The notes: a model not told the origin generated them from the letters alone. 13,909 nucleotides of DNA from an uncultured Prevotella sp. (GCA_905234355.1 CAJOHP010000037.1:1-13909), one strand, 5' to 3'; positions 7,209-13,909 are shown, numbered from the stretch's first letter. Program-made: numbers and translations.

Positions 7209-9179
7209 ATGATTCTAAAGTACGATGTAATTGTCATTGGCGGCGGACACGCTGGATGCGAAGCAGCCTGTGCCGCAGCTAATATGGGCGCCAACACATG
7301 CCTGGTCACGATGGACATGAACAAAATAGCACAGATGTCGTGCAACCCCGCCGTGGGAGGCATTGCCAAAGGACAGATAGTGCGAGAGATAGACGCTCTC
7401 GGCGGCGGCATGGCTCTCGTCACCGACGCCACCACACTGCAGTTTCGCATGCTCAACGTGGGAAAAGGACCTGCCGTATGGAGTCCGAGAGCACAGTGCG
7501 ACCGAGGGAAATTCATTTGGGAATGGCGCCGAAGACTCGATGAAACCGACCATTTAGACATCTGGCAAGACCAAGCCTGCGAGCTACTCACAGAGAAGAC
7601 AGCACACAACGAGACCCACAGCGACGGCCAGCACTGCAGCGTCAGGGCCATAGGCGTGCGCACCATCTGGGGCACTGAGATATATGCCAAGAGCGTGGTC
7701 ATCACGGCAGGCACCTTCCTCAACGGACTACTGCATATAGGCCGCAAGATGATACCCGGCGGACGCATTGCAGAACCAGCAGTGAAAGACCTCACCGAGA
7801 GCATCACACGCCACGGCATACGCACAGCAAGGATGAAGACAGGCACGCCAGTACGCATAGACCGACGCTCAGTAGACTTCAGCCTGATGACCGAACAGCC
7901 CGGAGAAGAGCGACCCTACAGATTCTCCTACCTCTACGAAGAACCACTGCAGACAACGCTATCGGCAACCTACCACCCTACCCTGTCGACAAGCGGAAGG
8001 GCACCATTGAGGCAGCTCTCGTGCTGGACGTGCAACACCAACGCTGCCGTGCACGACACGCTGCGTAGCGGACTGGCCGACTCACCACTCTATAACGGAC
8101 AGATACAGAGCATCGGACCACGCTACTGTCCATCCATCGAGACGAAGCTCGTCACGTTCCCCGACCGCGACAGCCATCCACTCTTCCTCGAACCCGAAGG
8201 GGAAGACACCAACGAGATGTATCTCAATGGCTTCTCTTCGTCACTGCCCATGGAGATACAGATAACTGCACTACGACAGATACCAGCATTCCGCAACCTG
8301 CGCGTTTACCGGCCAGGCTATGCCATAGAGTACGATTTCTTCGACCCCACGCAACTGCGACACACGTTGGAATCGAAGAAAATAGAAGGACTCTTCCTGG
8401 CTGGGCAGGTCAACGGCACTACTGGCTACGAGGAAGCAGCCGGGCAGGGACTCGTGGCAGGAGTCAATGCTGCACTGAAATGCGGTGGAACCGATGAATT
8501 TGTGATGCACCGCGACGAGTCATACATCGGCGTGCTCATCGACGATCTCGTCACCAAAGGCGTTGACGAACCCTACCGCATGTTCACCTCCCGCGCCGAA
8601 TACCGCATCATGCTACGACAGGACGATGCCGACGCACGCCTCACTGAGCGCTCCTACCACATGGGACTCGCCACAAGGCAACGCTACGACCGATGGATGG
8701 AAAAGAAAGATTTCATCGCACAGATAGAGCAATTCTGCCACACATTCCCAATTAAACCGAAGGAAATAAACGCCAGCCTCGAAGCACTCGGCACCACCCC
8801 GCTGCAATTTGGCGTAAAACTGGAAGAACTCGTCACGCGGCCACAACTCAGTTTTGCCAAGCTCGCCGACATCATACCAGAACTGAAAGCCCTATTGGAA
8901 CGGCCGCAAAACCGCAAACAAGAGATAGCCGAAGCCGCAGAGATACGCATAAAATACAAAGGATACATCGAGCGTGAGCGCATCGTGGCAGAAAAGATGC
9001 ACCGACTGGAGAACATCAGAATAAAGGGACACTTCTGCTATGCCGACATCCAGTCACTCTCCACTGAGGCACGACAGAAGCTCGAAGCCATCGACCCCGA
9101 GACCCTCGCGCAGGCCAGCCGCATTCCGGGCGTCAGCCCGAGCGACATTAACGTGCTACTCGTACTCATGGGAAGATAA
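7209..9179 (+). CDS. mnmG: tRNA uridine-5-carboxymethylaminomethyl(34) synthesis protein MnmG (GidA)
   Basis: A 656-residue FAD enzyme that, with MnmE, installs the aminomethyl or carboxymethylaminomethyl group on wobble U34 of certain tRNAs. The N-terminal Rossmann motif GGGHAG is at 11-16. Cys45 lies in MSCNPAVGG, and the second conserved Cys is in IGPRYCPSIETK. The FAD-domain phrase GQVNGTTGYEEAAGQG and the C-terminal MnmE-contact end GVSPSDINVLLVLMG are intact. It is slightly longer than the usual 620-630 residues because of a variable insertion around 135-150. The start at 7209 places MILKYDVIVIGGG at the N-terminus as expected. MnmG genes lie next to the replication origin or beside parAB in many bacteria, which makes the parS-like site just downstream notable. 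Confidence 0.97.
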   Translation: MILKYDVIVIGGGHAGCEAACAAANMGANTCLVTMDMNKIAQMSCNPAVGGIAKGQIVREIDALGGGMALVTDATTLQFRMLNVGKGPAVWSPRAQCDRGKFIWEWRRRLDETDHLDIWQDQACELLTEKTAHNETHSDGQHCSVRAIGVRTIWGTEIYAKSVVITAGTFLNGLLHIGRKMIPGGRIAEPAVKDLTESITRHGIRTARMKTGTPVRIDRRSVDFSLMTEQPGEERPYRFSYLYEEPLQTTLSATYHPTLSTSGRAPLRQLSCWTCNTNAAVHDTLRSGLADSPLYNGQIQSIGPRYCPSIETKLVTFPDRDSHPLFLEPEGEDTNEMYLNGFSSSLPMEIQITALRQIPAFRNLRVYRPGYAIEYDFFDPTQLRHTLESKKIEGLFLAGQVNGTTGYEEAAGQGLVAGVNAALKCGGTDEFVMHRDESYIGVLIDDLVTKGVDEPYRMFTSRAEYRIMLRQDDADARLTERSYHMGLATRQRYDRWMEKKDFIAQIEQFCHTFPIKPKEINASLEALGTTPLQFGVKLEELVTRPQLSFAKLADIIPELKALLERPQNRKQEIAEAAEIRIKYKGYIERERIVAEKMHRLENIRIKGHFCYADIQSLSTEARQKLEAIDPETLAQASRIPGVSPSDINVLLVLMGR

Positions 9180-9213
9180 CCGATAAGTAATAAAGAGTAA
9201 GTAGTAAAGGGCA

Positions 9214-9229
9214 AGTTCCACGTGAAACA
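9214..9229. promoter_or_regulatory. parS-like site 1 (mnmG-apt gap)
   Basis: AGTTCCACGTGAAACA matches the general ParB-binding parS sequence TGTTTCACGTGAAACA at 14 of 16 positions, including the CACGTG core and both GTT/AAC flanks. It lies wholly in the 84-base gap between mnmG and the preferred apt start. Assignment as a centromere site is inference; no ParB gene is in the window. Confidence 0.6.
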
Positions 9230-9263
9230 AGACATCATACATAACAATAATAACCAACTAGAA

Positions 9264-9791
9264 ATGAACAACAAAGTACTGATTGACAATCTGCGTTGCA
9301 TACCAGATTTCCCAAAGAAAGGCATCAACTTCAGGGATGTGACCACACTCTACAAAAATGCGGAGTGCATGAGAATAATGGTAGACGAGCTGTACGAGCT
9401 CTACAAGGATAAAGGCATCACCAAGATAGTGGGCATAGAGAGCCGAGGATTTATCATGGCCGCTGCGCTTGCAGCCAAACTCGGCTGCGGCATGGTCATG
9501 GCAAGAAAACCGGGAAAACTGCCTGCCACGGTCATCAAGGAGCAGTTTACCAAAGAATATGGTGTGGACACCATCGAGATGCACATCGACTCCATCGAGC
9601 CCGACGACGTGGTGCTCATCCACGACGACCTGCTGGCCACCGGAGGCACGGCCAAAGCAGCATGGAAACTCGTGCAACACTTCCACCCCAAGAAGGTCTA
9701 CATGAACTTCATCATCGAGATAAGGGACGAAGGGCTGCACGGGCGCGACCTCTTCGACGGTATAGAGATGACCACACTGATGACAGTATAA
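9264..9791 (+). CDS. apt: adenine phosphoribosyltransferase
   Basis: A 175-residue cytosolic enzyme that converts adenine plus PRPP to AMP in purine salvage. The N-terminal IPDFPKKGINFRDVT and the PRPP-binding motif VVLIHDDLLATGGTA (116-130) are diagnostic, with the loop signature GIESRGFI at 57-64. Length is normal for the family. The ATG at 9264 is preferred: a GTG at 9222 would add 14 Asn-rich residues unlike the family and would lie inside the parS-like site. No separate promoter is seen, so it is probably read from the mnmG promoter. The 3' end of the gene is partly duplicated 66 bases downstream. Gene identity is clear; only the start is open. Confidence 0.95.
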   Translation: MNNKVLIDNLRCIPDFPKKGINFRDVTTLYKNAECMRIMVDELYELYKDKGITKIVGIESRGFIMAAALAAKLGCGMVMARKPGKLPATVIKEQFTKEYGVDTIEMHIDSIEPDDVVLIHDDLLATGGTAKAAWKLVQHFHPKKVYMNFIIEIRDEGLHGRDLFDGIEMTTLMTV

Positions 9792-9861
9792 ACAGCAGAG
9801 CAGATGAAAGCACTGCGCCATTTACTCACAGAACTTGCCACACTGATGACAATATAAGCAG
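9772..9861 (+). repeat. imperfect 24-bp direct repeat at the apt 3' end
   Basis: The last codons and stop of apt (9772-9795) recur at 9838-9861 with 22 of 24 bases identical. The 66-base offset keeps frame, so a second in-frame TAA lies at 9855-9857 and the segment between is open, encoding a 21-residue tail that ends ATLMTI, a near-copy of apt's own end TTLMTV. Confidence 0.75.
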
Positions 9862-9866
9862 GAAAT

Positions 9867-9882
9867 TGTTCCACGTGTAACA
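9867..9882. promoter_or_regulatory. parS-like site 2 (apt-uvrC gap)
   Basis: TGTTCCACGTGTAACA matches TGTTTCACGTGAAACA at 14 of 16 positions and is symmetrical except for the pair flanking the core. It lies in the 131-base gap between apt and uvrC, 653 bases from site 1. Having two such sites in consecutive intergenic gaps makes chance less likely. Confidence 0.65.
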
Positions 9883-9922
9883 TCGTTTTGCGAAACACCG
9901 ATAAACAAAGGAAATCAGCAGC

Positions 9923-11758
9923 ATGACGAAAGAAGAAAACGAAAGGCGTCTGACCTACCTCAAGAGCATCGTGGCACGTCTGCCAGAGAAGCCCGGCAGC
10001 TATCAATACTACAACGAAGAGGGCACAATCATCTATGTGGGTAAGGCCAAAAACCTCAAGAGCAGAGTCTCGTCCTACTTCCATACCGAGGTGGACAGAT
10101 ACAAGACCAAAGTGCTGGTGAGCAAGATATTCGACATCAGCTACACGGTGGTGAACACCGAAGAGGATGCACTACTGCTGGAAAACGCACTCATCAAGAA
10201 GTACAACCCGCGCTACAACGTGCTCCTGAAGGACGGAAAGACCTATCCCAGCATCTGCATCACCAACGAGGTGCTGCCACGTATCTTCACCACACGCACC
10301 ATCAACAAGAAGTGGGGCACCTACTACGGTCCCTACTCTCACGTAGGAACGATGTATGGCGTGCTAGAGATTATCAAGAAGCTCTACCACCCCCGCACAT
10401 GCCGCACACCCATCACCGCTGAGGGCATCAGCGCCGGGAAGTACCAGGTGTGTCTGGACTACCACATCAAAAACTGTGCAGGCGCATGCGTAGGCAAGCA
10501 GAGCGTGGACGAATATCAGCACAACATAACCCAGGCACGCGAGATACTGAAGGGCAACACACGCGGCATCCTACGTGAACTGCGGGAAGAGATGAGCCGA
10601 CTGGCAGAAGAACTGAGGTTTGAAGAGGCCGAAGAAGTAAAACGCAAGTACCTGCTGCTCGATGGCTTTGTCTCGAAAAGCGAGGTGGTCAGCCATACCA
10701 TAGACAATGTAGACGTGTTCTCCATCACCAACGACGACCGCATAGCCTACATCAACTACATCCATGTGTCCAACGGAAGCATCAACCAGTCGTTTACCTT
10801 TGAGTATAAAAAGCCACTCAATGAGACGTCGGAAGAACTCTTGCAACTGGGCATAGTAGAGATGCGAGAACGATTTAATAGCACCTCCAAGGAGATTGTA
10901 GTGCCCTTCGAACTAGACCTTCACATGGACGGCGTAACCATCACCGTGCCTCAGCGTGGCGACAAAAAGACGCTGCTCGACCTCTCGGTGATGAACGGAA
11001 AACAGTATAAGTTCGACCGTCTGAAGCAAGCCGAGAAGCTCAACCCCGAGCAGAAACAAGTACGGCTGATGAAGGAGCTACAGGAGAAGCTCGGACTGCC
11101 TAAGCTGCCCTACCAGATAGAGTGTTTCGACAACTCCAACATCTCCGGCACCGACGCCGTGGCAGCCTGCGTGGTGTTCAAGCAGATGAAGCCCAGCAAG
11201 CGCGACTACAAGAAATACAACATCAAGACTGTGGTAGGGCCCGACGACTATGCCTCTATGAAAGAGGTAGTTAGACGCCGTTACACCCGCATGACAGAAG
11301 AGGAGGAGCCCCTACCCGACCTCATCGTGGCCGACGGTGGTCGCGGACAGATGGAAGTGATACGCGAAGTGATAGAGGACGAACTGCATCTGGACATCCC
11401 CATAGCGGGCCTGGCTAAGAACGACCGTCACCGAACCAACGAGCTGCTCTACGGCTTTCCCCCTGTCAGCGTGCAGCTGAAGACCGACAGCGAGCTCTTC
11501 CACGTGCTCACCCGACTGCAGGACGAGGTGCACCGCTTTGCCATAACCTTCCACCGTGACAAGCGGTCGAAGCACGCTCTGCACAGCGAGCTCGACGAGA
11601 TACGGGGCATAGGACCGAAGACCCGCGACCAGCTGCTACATGCCATGAAGAGCGTAAAGCGCATCAAAGAAGCTGATATACAACAGCTTACCGACGTCAT
11701 AGGAGCATCCAAGGCACAAATCGTCTACGAATATTTCCATAAAGATTTGGCGCAATAA
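9923..11758 (+). CDS. uvrC: UvrABC excinuclease subunit C
   Basis: A 611-residue nuclease that makes both incisions in nucleotide excision repair after UvrA/UvrB damage recognition. The N-terminal GIY-YIG domain (about 22-100) has Tyr38 in IIYVGKAKNLKSR and catalytic Glu87 in ALLLENALIKK. Cys160, Cys177, Cys185 and Cys189 follow the spacing of the UvrC iron-sulfur ligands. A UVR motif that binds UvrB covers about 215-248. The C-terminal RNase-H-like nuclease has Asp403 (CFDNSNISG), Asp471 (VADGGRGQ) and His537-538 area DEVHRF, followed by a helix-hairpin-helix pair at about 555-605. Length is typical. The start at 9923 is preceded by AAAGG about 11 bases upstream. Its 3' end overlaps the dtd promoter. 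Confidence 0.97.
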   Translation: MTKEENERRLTYLKSIVARLPEKPGSYQYYNEEGTIIYVGKAKNLKSRVSSYFHTEVDRYKTKVLVSKIFDISYTVVNTEEDALLLENALIKKYNPRYNVLLKDGKTYPSICITNEVLPRIFTTRTINKKWGTYYGPYSHVGTMYGVLEIIKKLYHPRTCRTPITAEGISAGKYQVCLDYHIKNCAGACVGKQSVDEYQHNITQAREILKGNTRGILRELREEMSRLAEELRFEEAEEVKRKYLLLDGFVSKSEVVSHTIDNVDVFSITNDDRIAYINYIHVSNGSINQSFTFEYKKPLNETSEELLQLGIVEMRERFNSTSKEIVVPFELDLHMDGVTITVPQRGDKKTLLDLSVMNGKQYKFDRLKQAEKLNPEQKQVRLMKELQEKLGLPKLPYQIECFDNSNISGTDAVAACVVFKQMKPSKRDYKKYNIKTVVGPDDYASMKEVVRRRYTRMTEEEEPLPDLIVADGGRGQMEVIREVIEDELHLDIPIAGLAKNDRHRTNELLYGFPPVSVQLKTDSELFHVLTRLQDEVHRFAITFHRDKRSKHALHSELDEIRGIGPKTRDQLLHAMKSVKRIKEADIQQLTDVIGASKAQIVYEYFHKDLAQ

Positions 11759-11777
11759 AGAAAAAAAAGTAACTTTG
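11746..11777 (+). promoter_or_regulatory. dtd promoter overlapping the uvrC stop codon
   Basis: -33 TTTG at 11746-11749 lies within the last uvrC codons; after 20 bases the -7 TAACTTTG is at 11770-11777. The dtd ATG begins only 7 bases after the -7 element, so a transcript from here would have almost no leader. It could also drive the downstream small membrane protein, mazG-like gene and deoC. Confidence 0.7.
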
Positions 11778-11784
11778 CACAGCA

Positions 11785-12246
11785 ATGAGAATAGTCATAC
11801 AAAGAGTAAAAGAAGCGTCGGTCACCATTGTCAGCTCACCGGAAGAAGACGTCCGGTCGATAGGTCCTGGCTACCTGATACTGGTGGGAATATGCGACGA
11901 CGACACCACCGACGATGCCGAATGGCTGGTAAAGAAAGTAGTAGGACTGCGCGTCTTCGACGACGAAGCGGGCGTGATGAACCGCTCTATCATGGACACA
12001 GGAGGCAACATACTGATAGTCAGCCAGTTCACGCTCTATGCCTCCTATAAGAAAGGCAACCGCCCGTCGTGGTTTCGCGCCGCGCGTCACGAGGTGAGCG
12101 TCCCACTCTACGAGCACTTCTGCCGCAGGCTGAGCGAGGAGACAGGCCGCGAAGTGAAGACCGGCGAGTTCGGCGCGATGATGGACGTGAGCCTCATAAA
12201 CGACGGACCAGTGACCATCTGCATGGACACCAAAAACAAAGAATGA
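11785..12246 (+). CDS. dtd: D-aminoacyl-tRNA deacylase
   Basis: A 153-residue cytosolic enzyme that hydrolyses D-aminoacyl-tRNAs (originally D-Tyr-tRNA), preventing D-residues from entering proteins. The two family motifs are intact: SQFTLYA at 80-86 and the Gly-cisPro motif NDGPVT at 139-144, together with KGNRPSW and KTGEFGAMMDVSL. The N-terminus MRIVIQRVKEASVTI is standard, fixing the start. It acts as a homodimer with the active site at the interface. It lies 26 bases after uvrC, with its own promoter, and 43 bases before the small membrane protein. Confidence 0.96.
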   Translation: MRIVIQRVKEASVTIVSSPEEDVRSIGPGYLILVGICDDDTTDDAEWLVKKVVGLRVFDDEAGVMNRSIMDTGGNILIVSQFTLYASYKKGNRPSWFRAARHEVSVPLYEHFCRRLSEETGREVKTGEFGAMMDVSLINDGPVTICMDTKNKE

Positions 12247-12289
12247 CACCACAGAAAAGCCATCACGTAAACAACAAACAAGAGACAGC

Positions 12290-12541
12290 ATGAGAAAATA
12301 CCTGAAAGAGATAAGACTGTCGGGACTGATACTGATGATCATAGGCGTGGTGATGTACCGGCTGCTGAGTATGCCGTCAGGCTATGTGGCCTGCGGCATA
12401 GGCATCCTGCTGTGGCTCATCGAGGTAGTCTACAAAGCATTCCACTGGCAGGAATACCGGCGCGACAACCAACAGAACATCTGGATGATGCTGCTCATCA
12501 TTCTGCTGCTCTTCATCACCATGCTCATAGCGACACGATGA
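12290..12541 (+). CDS. small three-helix membrane protein, 83 residues
   Basis: I do not recognise the family. The protein has three hydrophobic segments (about 10-26, 31-50 and 63-81) joined by short charged loops (a basic N-terminus MRKYLKEIR, and HWQEYRRDNQQN between segments 2 and 3), so nearly the whole protein is membrane-embedded. It has no cysteine pair, catalytic motif or signal peptidase site. Its TGA stop overlaps the ATG of the mazG-like reading frame as ATGA, a classic arrangement for translational coupling. Its place in a housekeeping run and its regular hydrophobic pattern support a real gene. Confidence 0.75.
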   Translation: MRKYLKEIRLSGLILMIIGVVMYRLLSMPSGYVACGIGILLWLIEVVYKAFHWQEYRRDNQQNIWMMLLIILLLFITMLIATR

Positions 12542-12882
12542 CTATAAAAGAAGCACAACAGTCAGTAGACCAATGAATTAGGGAGTATGGTGTGCGCTAT
12601 TTCAGCGAACTCACCAACATGGCAGTGCTCACCGAGGAGACCGGCGAGCTGGCGCGCGTCATAGCCCGTCGCTATGGCGAGCAGTCGTGGAAAGCAGGCG
12701 ACCCCCGCGCAGCCGACAACGGCGCCCAGGCCCTGGGCGACGAGATGGCCGACGTACTGTGGGTGCTGCTCTGCCTGGCCAATCAGACAGGAGTGGACCT
12801 GGAGGCCGAACTCTCGAAAAACATAGAGAAAAAGACACACCGCGACCGAGACCGACACCACCAAAACCAAAAGTTAAAATAA
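12538..12882 (+). pseudogene. MazG-like nucleotide pyrophosphohydrolase with in-frame TGA at codon 13
   Basis: Reading from the ATG that overlaps the previous stop gives MTIKEAQQSVDQ, then TGA (12574-12576), then 101 further open codons to TAA at 12880. The post-stop part has both MazG-fold metal motifs, EExxE (LTEETGEL, codons 33-37) and ExxD (DEMAD, codons 69-72), plus the family phrase ANQTGVDL. Homologues, as I recall them, read DQWI at the break, so TGA replaces TGG (Trp). All other genes here use TGA as a stop. Possible fates: a true nonsense mutation, a sequencing error, or restart at GTG 12592 (preceded by AGGGAG, 6 bases spacing), which would lose the first 18 residues including most of helix 1. 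The family hydrolyses non-canonical or excess (d)NTPs to NMPs. It lies 8 bases before deoC. Confidence 0.8.
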
Positions 12883-12890
12883 CAACAACT

Positions 12891-13787
12891 ATGCTACAAC
12901 AACCATCCGGGCGCATAGAAGAAGCGCTAAAGAAGTATGCCCTCGACGTGCACGACGAGGAAGTGAAAGCTGCTGTAAAACAGCTCATTGCAGAGAAAGT
13001 ACACGAAAATGACACCCCCGAGGTGAAGAAATTCCTGATGGGCAGCGTGGAACTGACCACGCTGAAGACCACCGACTCGGAGACCAGCGTGATGGCTTTC
13101 ACCGAGAAGGTCAACCAGTTTGAAGAGGCCTACCCCACCCTGCCCCACGTGGCCACTATCTGCGTCTACCCGAAGTATGCCAAGATAGTGAGCGAAACAC
13201 TCGAGGTAGAGGGTGTAGAGGTAGCCTGTGTGAGCGGGTCGTTCCCCTCGTCGCAGTCGCTCATCGAGGTGAAGACCATCGAGACGCAGCTGGCCGTCAA
13301 GGACGGTGCCACCGAGATAGACATCGTGATGAACGTGGGAGCCTTCCTCGACGGCGACTACGACACCGTGGTGGACGAGATACAGCAGCAGAAAGAGGCC
13401 TGCGGCGACCACGCCATGAAGGTCATCTTAGAGACAGGATGCCTGAAGACCGCCCGCAACATCAAGACCGCGTCCATCCTCTCGATGTATGCTGGTGCCG
13501 ACTATATCAAGACGTCGACCGGTAAGCTCGACCCTGCAGCCACTCCCGAAGCAGCCTACGTGATGTGTCAGGCCATCAAGGAGTACTACAACGAGACGGG
13601 CATAATGATTGGTTTTAAGCCCGCTGGCGGTCTCAACACGGTGATAGATGCCCTCATCTACTACACCATTGTGAAAGAGGTTCTGGGCGAAAAATGGCTC
13701 ACCAACAAATACCTTCGCCTGGGCACCAGCCGTCTGGCCAACATGCTGCTCAGTGAGGTGGTGGGAGAAGACGTGAGGTTCTTCTGA
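12891..13787 (+). CDS. deoC: deoxyribose-phosphate aldolase
   Basis: A 298-residue class I aldolase that cleaves 2-deoxyribose-5-phosphate to glyceraldehyde-3-phosphate and acetaldehyde in deoxynucleoside catabolism. The TIM-barrel active site is intact: Asp144 in EIDIVMNVG, Schiff-base Lys207 in DYIKTSTGK and the proton-relay Lys243 in GFKPAGG, with spacing close to E. coli Asp102, Lys167 and Lys201. It is longer than the E. coli enzyme (259 residues) owing to an N-terminal extension, normal for Bacteroidales as far as I recall. The start at 12891 gives MLQQPSGRIEEALKKYALD; in-frame sequence further upstream overlaps the mazG-like gene in another frame and is low-complexity Arg/Pro. It is last in the run and is followed by a hairpin. 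Confidence 0.95.
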   Translation: MLQQPSGRIEEALKKYALDVHDEEVKAAVKQLIAEKVHENDTPEVKKFLMGSVELTTLKTTDSETSVMAFTEKVNQFEEAYPTLPHVATICVYPKYAKIVSETLEVEGVEVACVSGSFPSSQSLIEVKTIETQLAVKDGATEIDIVMNVGAFLDGDYDTVVDEIQQQKEACGDHAMKVILETGCLKTARNIKTASILSMYAGADYIKTSTGKLDPAATPEAAYVMCQAIKEYYNETGIMIGFKPAGGLNTVIDALIYYTIVKEVLGEKWLTNKYLRLGTSRLANMLLSEVVGEDVRFF

Positions 13788-13868
13788 TACTTCCGAAATA
13801 GGCTTATGAGTCCACTTGAAAAAGTCTGCACTACGGCAAAACAGTAGCGAAACAGGCCGCATAGCACT

Positions 13869-13902
13869 CCCCTCCCTTGTAGGGGAGGGGTTGGGGGTGG
13901 GG
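13869..13902 (+). terminator. hairpin and G-quadruplex motif after deoC
   Basis: CCCCTCCC (13869-13876) pairs exactly with GGGAGGGG (13883-13890) around a 6-base loop. The right arm also begins four G-runs of 4, 4, 5 and 4 bases with loops of 1, 2 and 1 (13882-13902), a textbook G-quadruplex motif. It is 81 bases past the deoC stop. No U-run follows, so it may be a dispersed repeat rather than an intrinsic terminator. Confidence 0.6.
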
Positions 13903-13909
13903 TCAGTAT

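Noticed and set aside
7198..7212. Four-codon upstream frame ending in ATGA overlap with mnmG
   Set aside because: ATG-CAA-CGA-CGA-TGA is too short to distinguish from chance, though a coupling role cannot be excluded.
9222..9263. GTG start for apt adding 14 residues
   Set aside because: The added Asn-rich segment is unlike the family and the GTG is part of the parS-like palindrome; the ATG at 9264 fits better.
12574..12576. TGA read as tryptophan (alternative code) or selenocysteine
   Set aside because: dtd, the small membrane gene and deoC all end with TGA, so TGA is a stop here; the expected residue is Trp, not Cys or Sec, and I see no special downstream stem-loop.
12687..12890. N-terminal extension of deoC by 68 codons
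   Set aside because: It overlaps the mazG-like gene in another frame, is Arg/Pro-rich low complexity, and the ATG at 12891 gives the expected DeoC start.

Overview
The window looks like a chromosomal stretch from a Bacteroidales bacterium, most likely Prevotella-like. The reasons are five copies of a Bacteroidetes-type -7 promoter element (TAnnTTTG, here nearly always TAACTTTGCA), weak Shine-Dalgarno sequences, and the gene order mnmG-apt-uvrC-dtd-mazG-deoC, which I recall from that group but could not check by search. The content is mostly housekeeping. I see no CRISPR array, rRNA or tRNA gene, transposase, phage gene or recognisable defence system.

Left half (194-5332, minus strand): an apparent three-gene operon read right to left. 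It holds miaB (tRNA methylthiolation), a full-length MsbA-like ABC exporter, and a five-helix LtaS/sulfatase-fold membrane enzyme. A promoter lies just upstream of miaB. A hairpin next to an 18-bp direct repeat follows the last gene. The exporter and the LtaS-like enzyme suggest cell-envelope work; miaB is a tRNA-modification enzyme that shares their transcript.

Divergent spacer (5333-5624): two opposed promoters flank a perfect 17-bp inverted repeat.

Right half (5625-13787, plus strand): an unrecognised 483-residue helical protein is followed by mnmG (tRNA wobble-uridine modification), apt (adenine salvage), uvrC (nucleotide excision repair), dtd (D-aminoacyl-tRNA deacylase), an 83-residue three-helix membrane protein, a MazG-like nucleotide pyrophosphohydrolase and deoC (deoxyribose-phosphate aldolase). 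The themes are tRNA quality, nucleotide housekeeping and DNA repair. The mazG-like gene carries an in-frame TGA at codon 13, where I would expect TGG (Trp), so it is a pseudogene, is read from a downstream start, or contains a sequence error.

The most interesting signal is not a gene. Two 16-bp palindromes, AGTTCCACGTGAAACA (9214-9229) and TGTTCCACGTGTAACA (9867-9882), sit in the two intergenic gaps on either side of apt, directly downstream of mnmG (gidA). Each matches the general ParB-binding parS sequence TGTTTCACGTGAAACA at 14 of 16 positions. This suggests a chromosome-segregation centromere and possibly proximity to the replication origin. The right edge holds a hairpin overlapping a strong G-quadruplex motif, probably a dispersed repeat or terminator.
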